Below, one piece after another: positions 37,949 through 37,956 of a DNA stretch of 37,956 bases; positions within the stretch are counted from its first letter, which is position 1; the number at the start of each line of letters is the position of its first letter. Source of the stretch: Marinobacter oulmenensis (GTDB taxonomy: Bacteria; Pseudomonadota; Gammaproteobacteria; Pseudomonadales; Oleiphilaceae); assembly GCF_014201735.1 (NCBI RefSeq), contig NZ_JACHFE010000012.1, forward strand, positions 1 to 37,956, given 5' to 3'. The position numbers and the translations under genes are program-made. A model generated the notes under the pieces. It made no database searches. It saw only the letters and a program-made list of their open reading frames with translations, and had not been told where the DNA came from.

Positions 37949-37956
37949 GCGCCCCA

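Overview
The window looks like chromosomal DNA of a Pseudomonas-related marine gammaproteobacterium. Marinobacter is my best guess, from protein style and gene order; no 16S or marker gene is present to prove it. Several blocks match gene orders I recall from Pseudomonas: motY/pyrC/rnt, mtnA // mtaD-ubiG-mupP-yciK, rdgC with a DUF2788 gene, mltF/purL, and a CoA-pyrophosphatase/gamma-carbonic-anhydrase/DUF1289/purT run.

Positions 1-4030 are the end of an integrated mobile island of P4-satellite type. It sits against the 3' end of a tRNA-Arg(CCU) gene (4031-4107, minus strand). Reading inward from the tRNA it has a tyrosine integrase, a 283-residue unknown protein with a ribbon-helix-helix-like tail, an AlpA-type regulator, and a Gp2/YagK-YfjJ protein with HUH-like and YxxK motifs. 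At the left edge is a 28-codon remnant of a type I DNA methyltransferase (hsdM), overlapping by ATGA the start of an unknown ORF that leaves the window. Two DNA arrays stand out: a nine-register series of TAGAAA-like repeats with exact 11-bp spacing (1581-1679), and four ACCCCC blocks between the integrase start and the tRNA that look like integrase arm sites.

Positions 4108-33881 are core genome. First comes a pair of TIGR04283/TIGR04282 glycosyltransferases. Next are an exported M16 protease, a small unknown gene, rnt and pyrC (all minus strand), with motY divergent. A histone-deacetylase-like hydrolase and a 916-residue acyl-CoA-ligase/GNAT fusion protein follow. The minus-strand run 21412-15584 carries mtaD, ubiG, mupP, yciK, a glutaredoxin-like gene, yaaA, a DUF2788 gene and rdgC. 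This joins methylthioadenosine salvage, ubiquinone synthesis, cell-wall recycling and stress functions. mtnA diverges from mtaD. Then come prc, a large DUF349 coiled-coil protein, recX away from recA, mltF and purL. purL ends in a clear intrinsic terminator.

Positions 33882-34255 are an AT-rich gap with two consensus DnaA boxes, one inside a 15-bp inverted repeat, next to an AT-rich palindrome. After it come a NIF3/YqfO-like gene and a convergent zinc-ribbon Nudix gene, then the tight plus-strand run CoA pyrophosphatase / gamma-carbonic anhydrase / DUF1289 / purT. The window ends in two matched strong sigma-70 promoters (TTGACA, 16 bp, TAGAAT, then a GCGC discriminator) that probably drive an rRNA or other stable-RNA operon just beyond the right edge.
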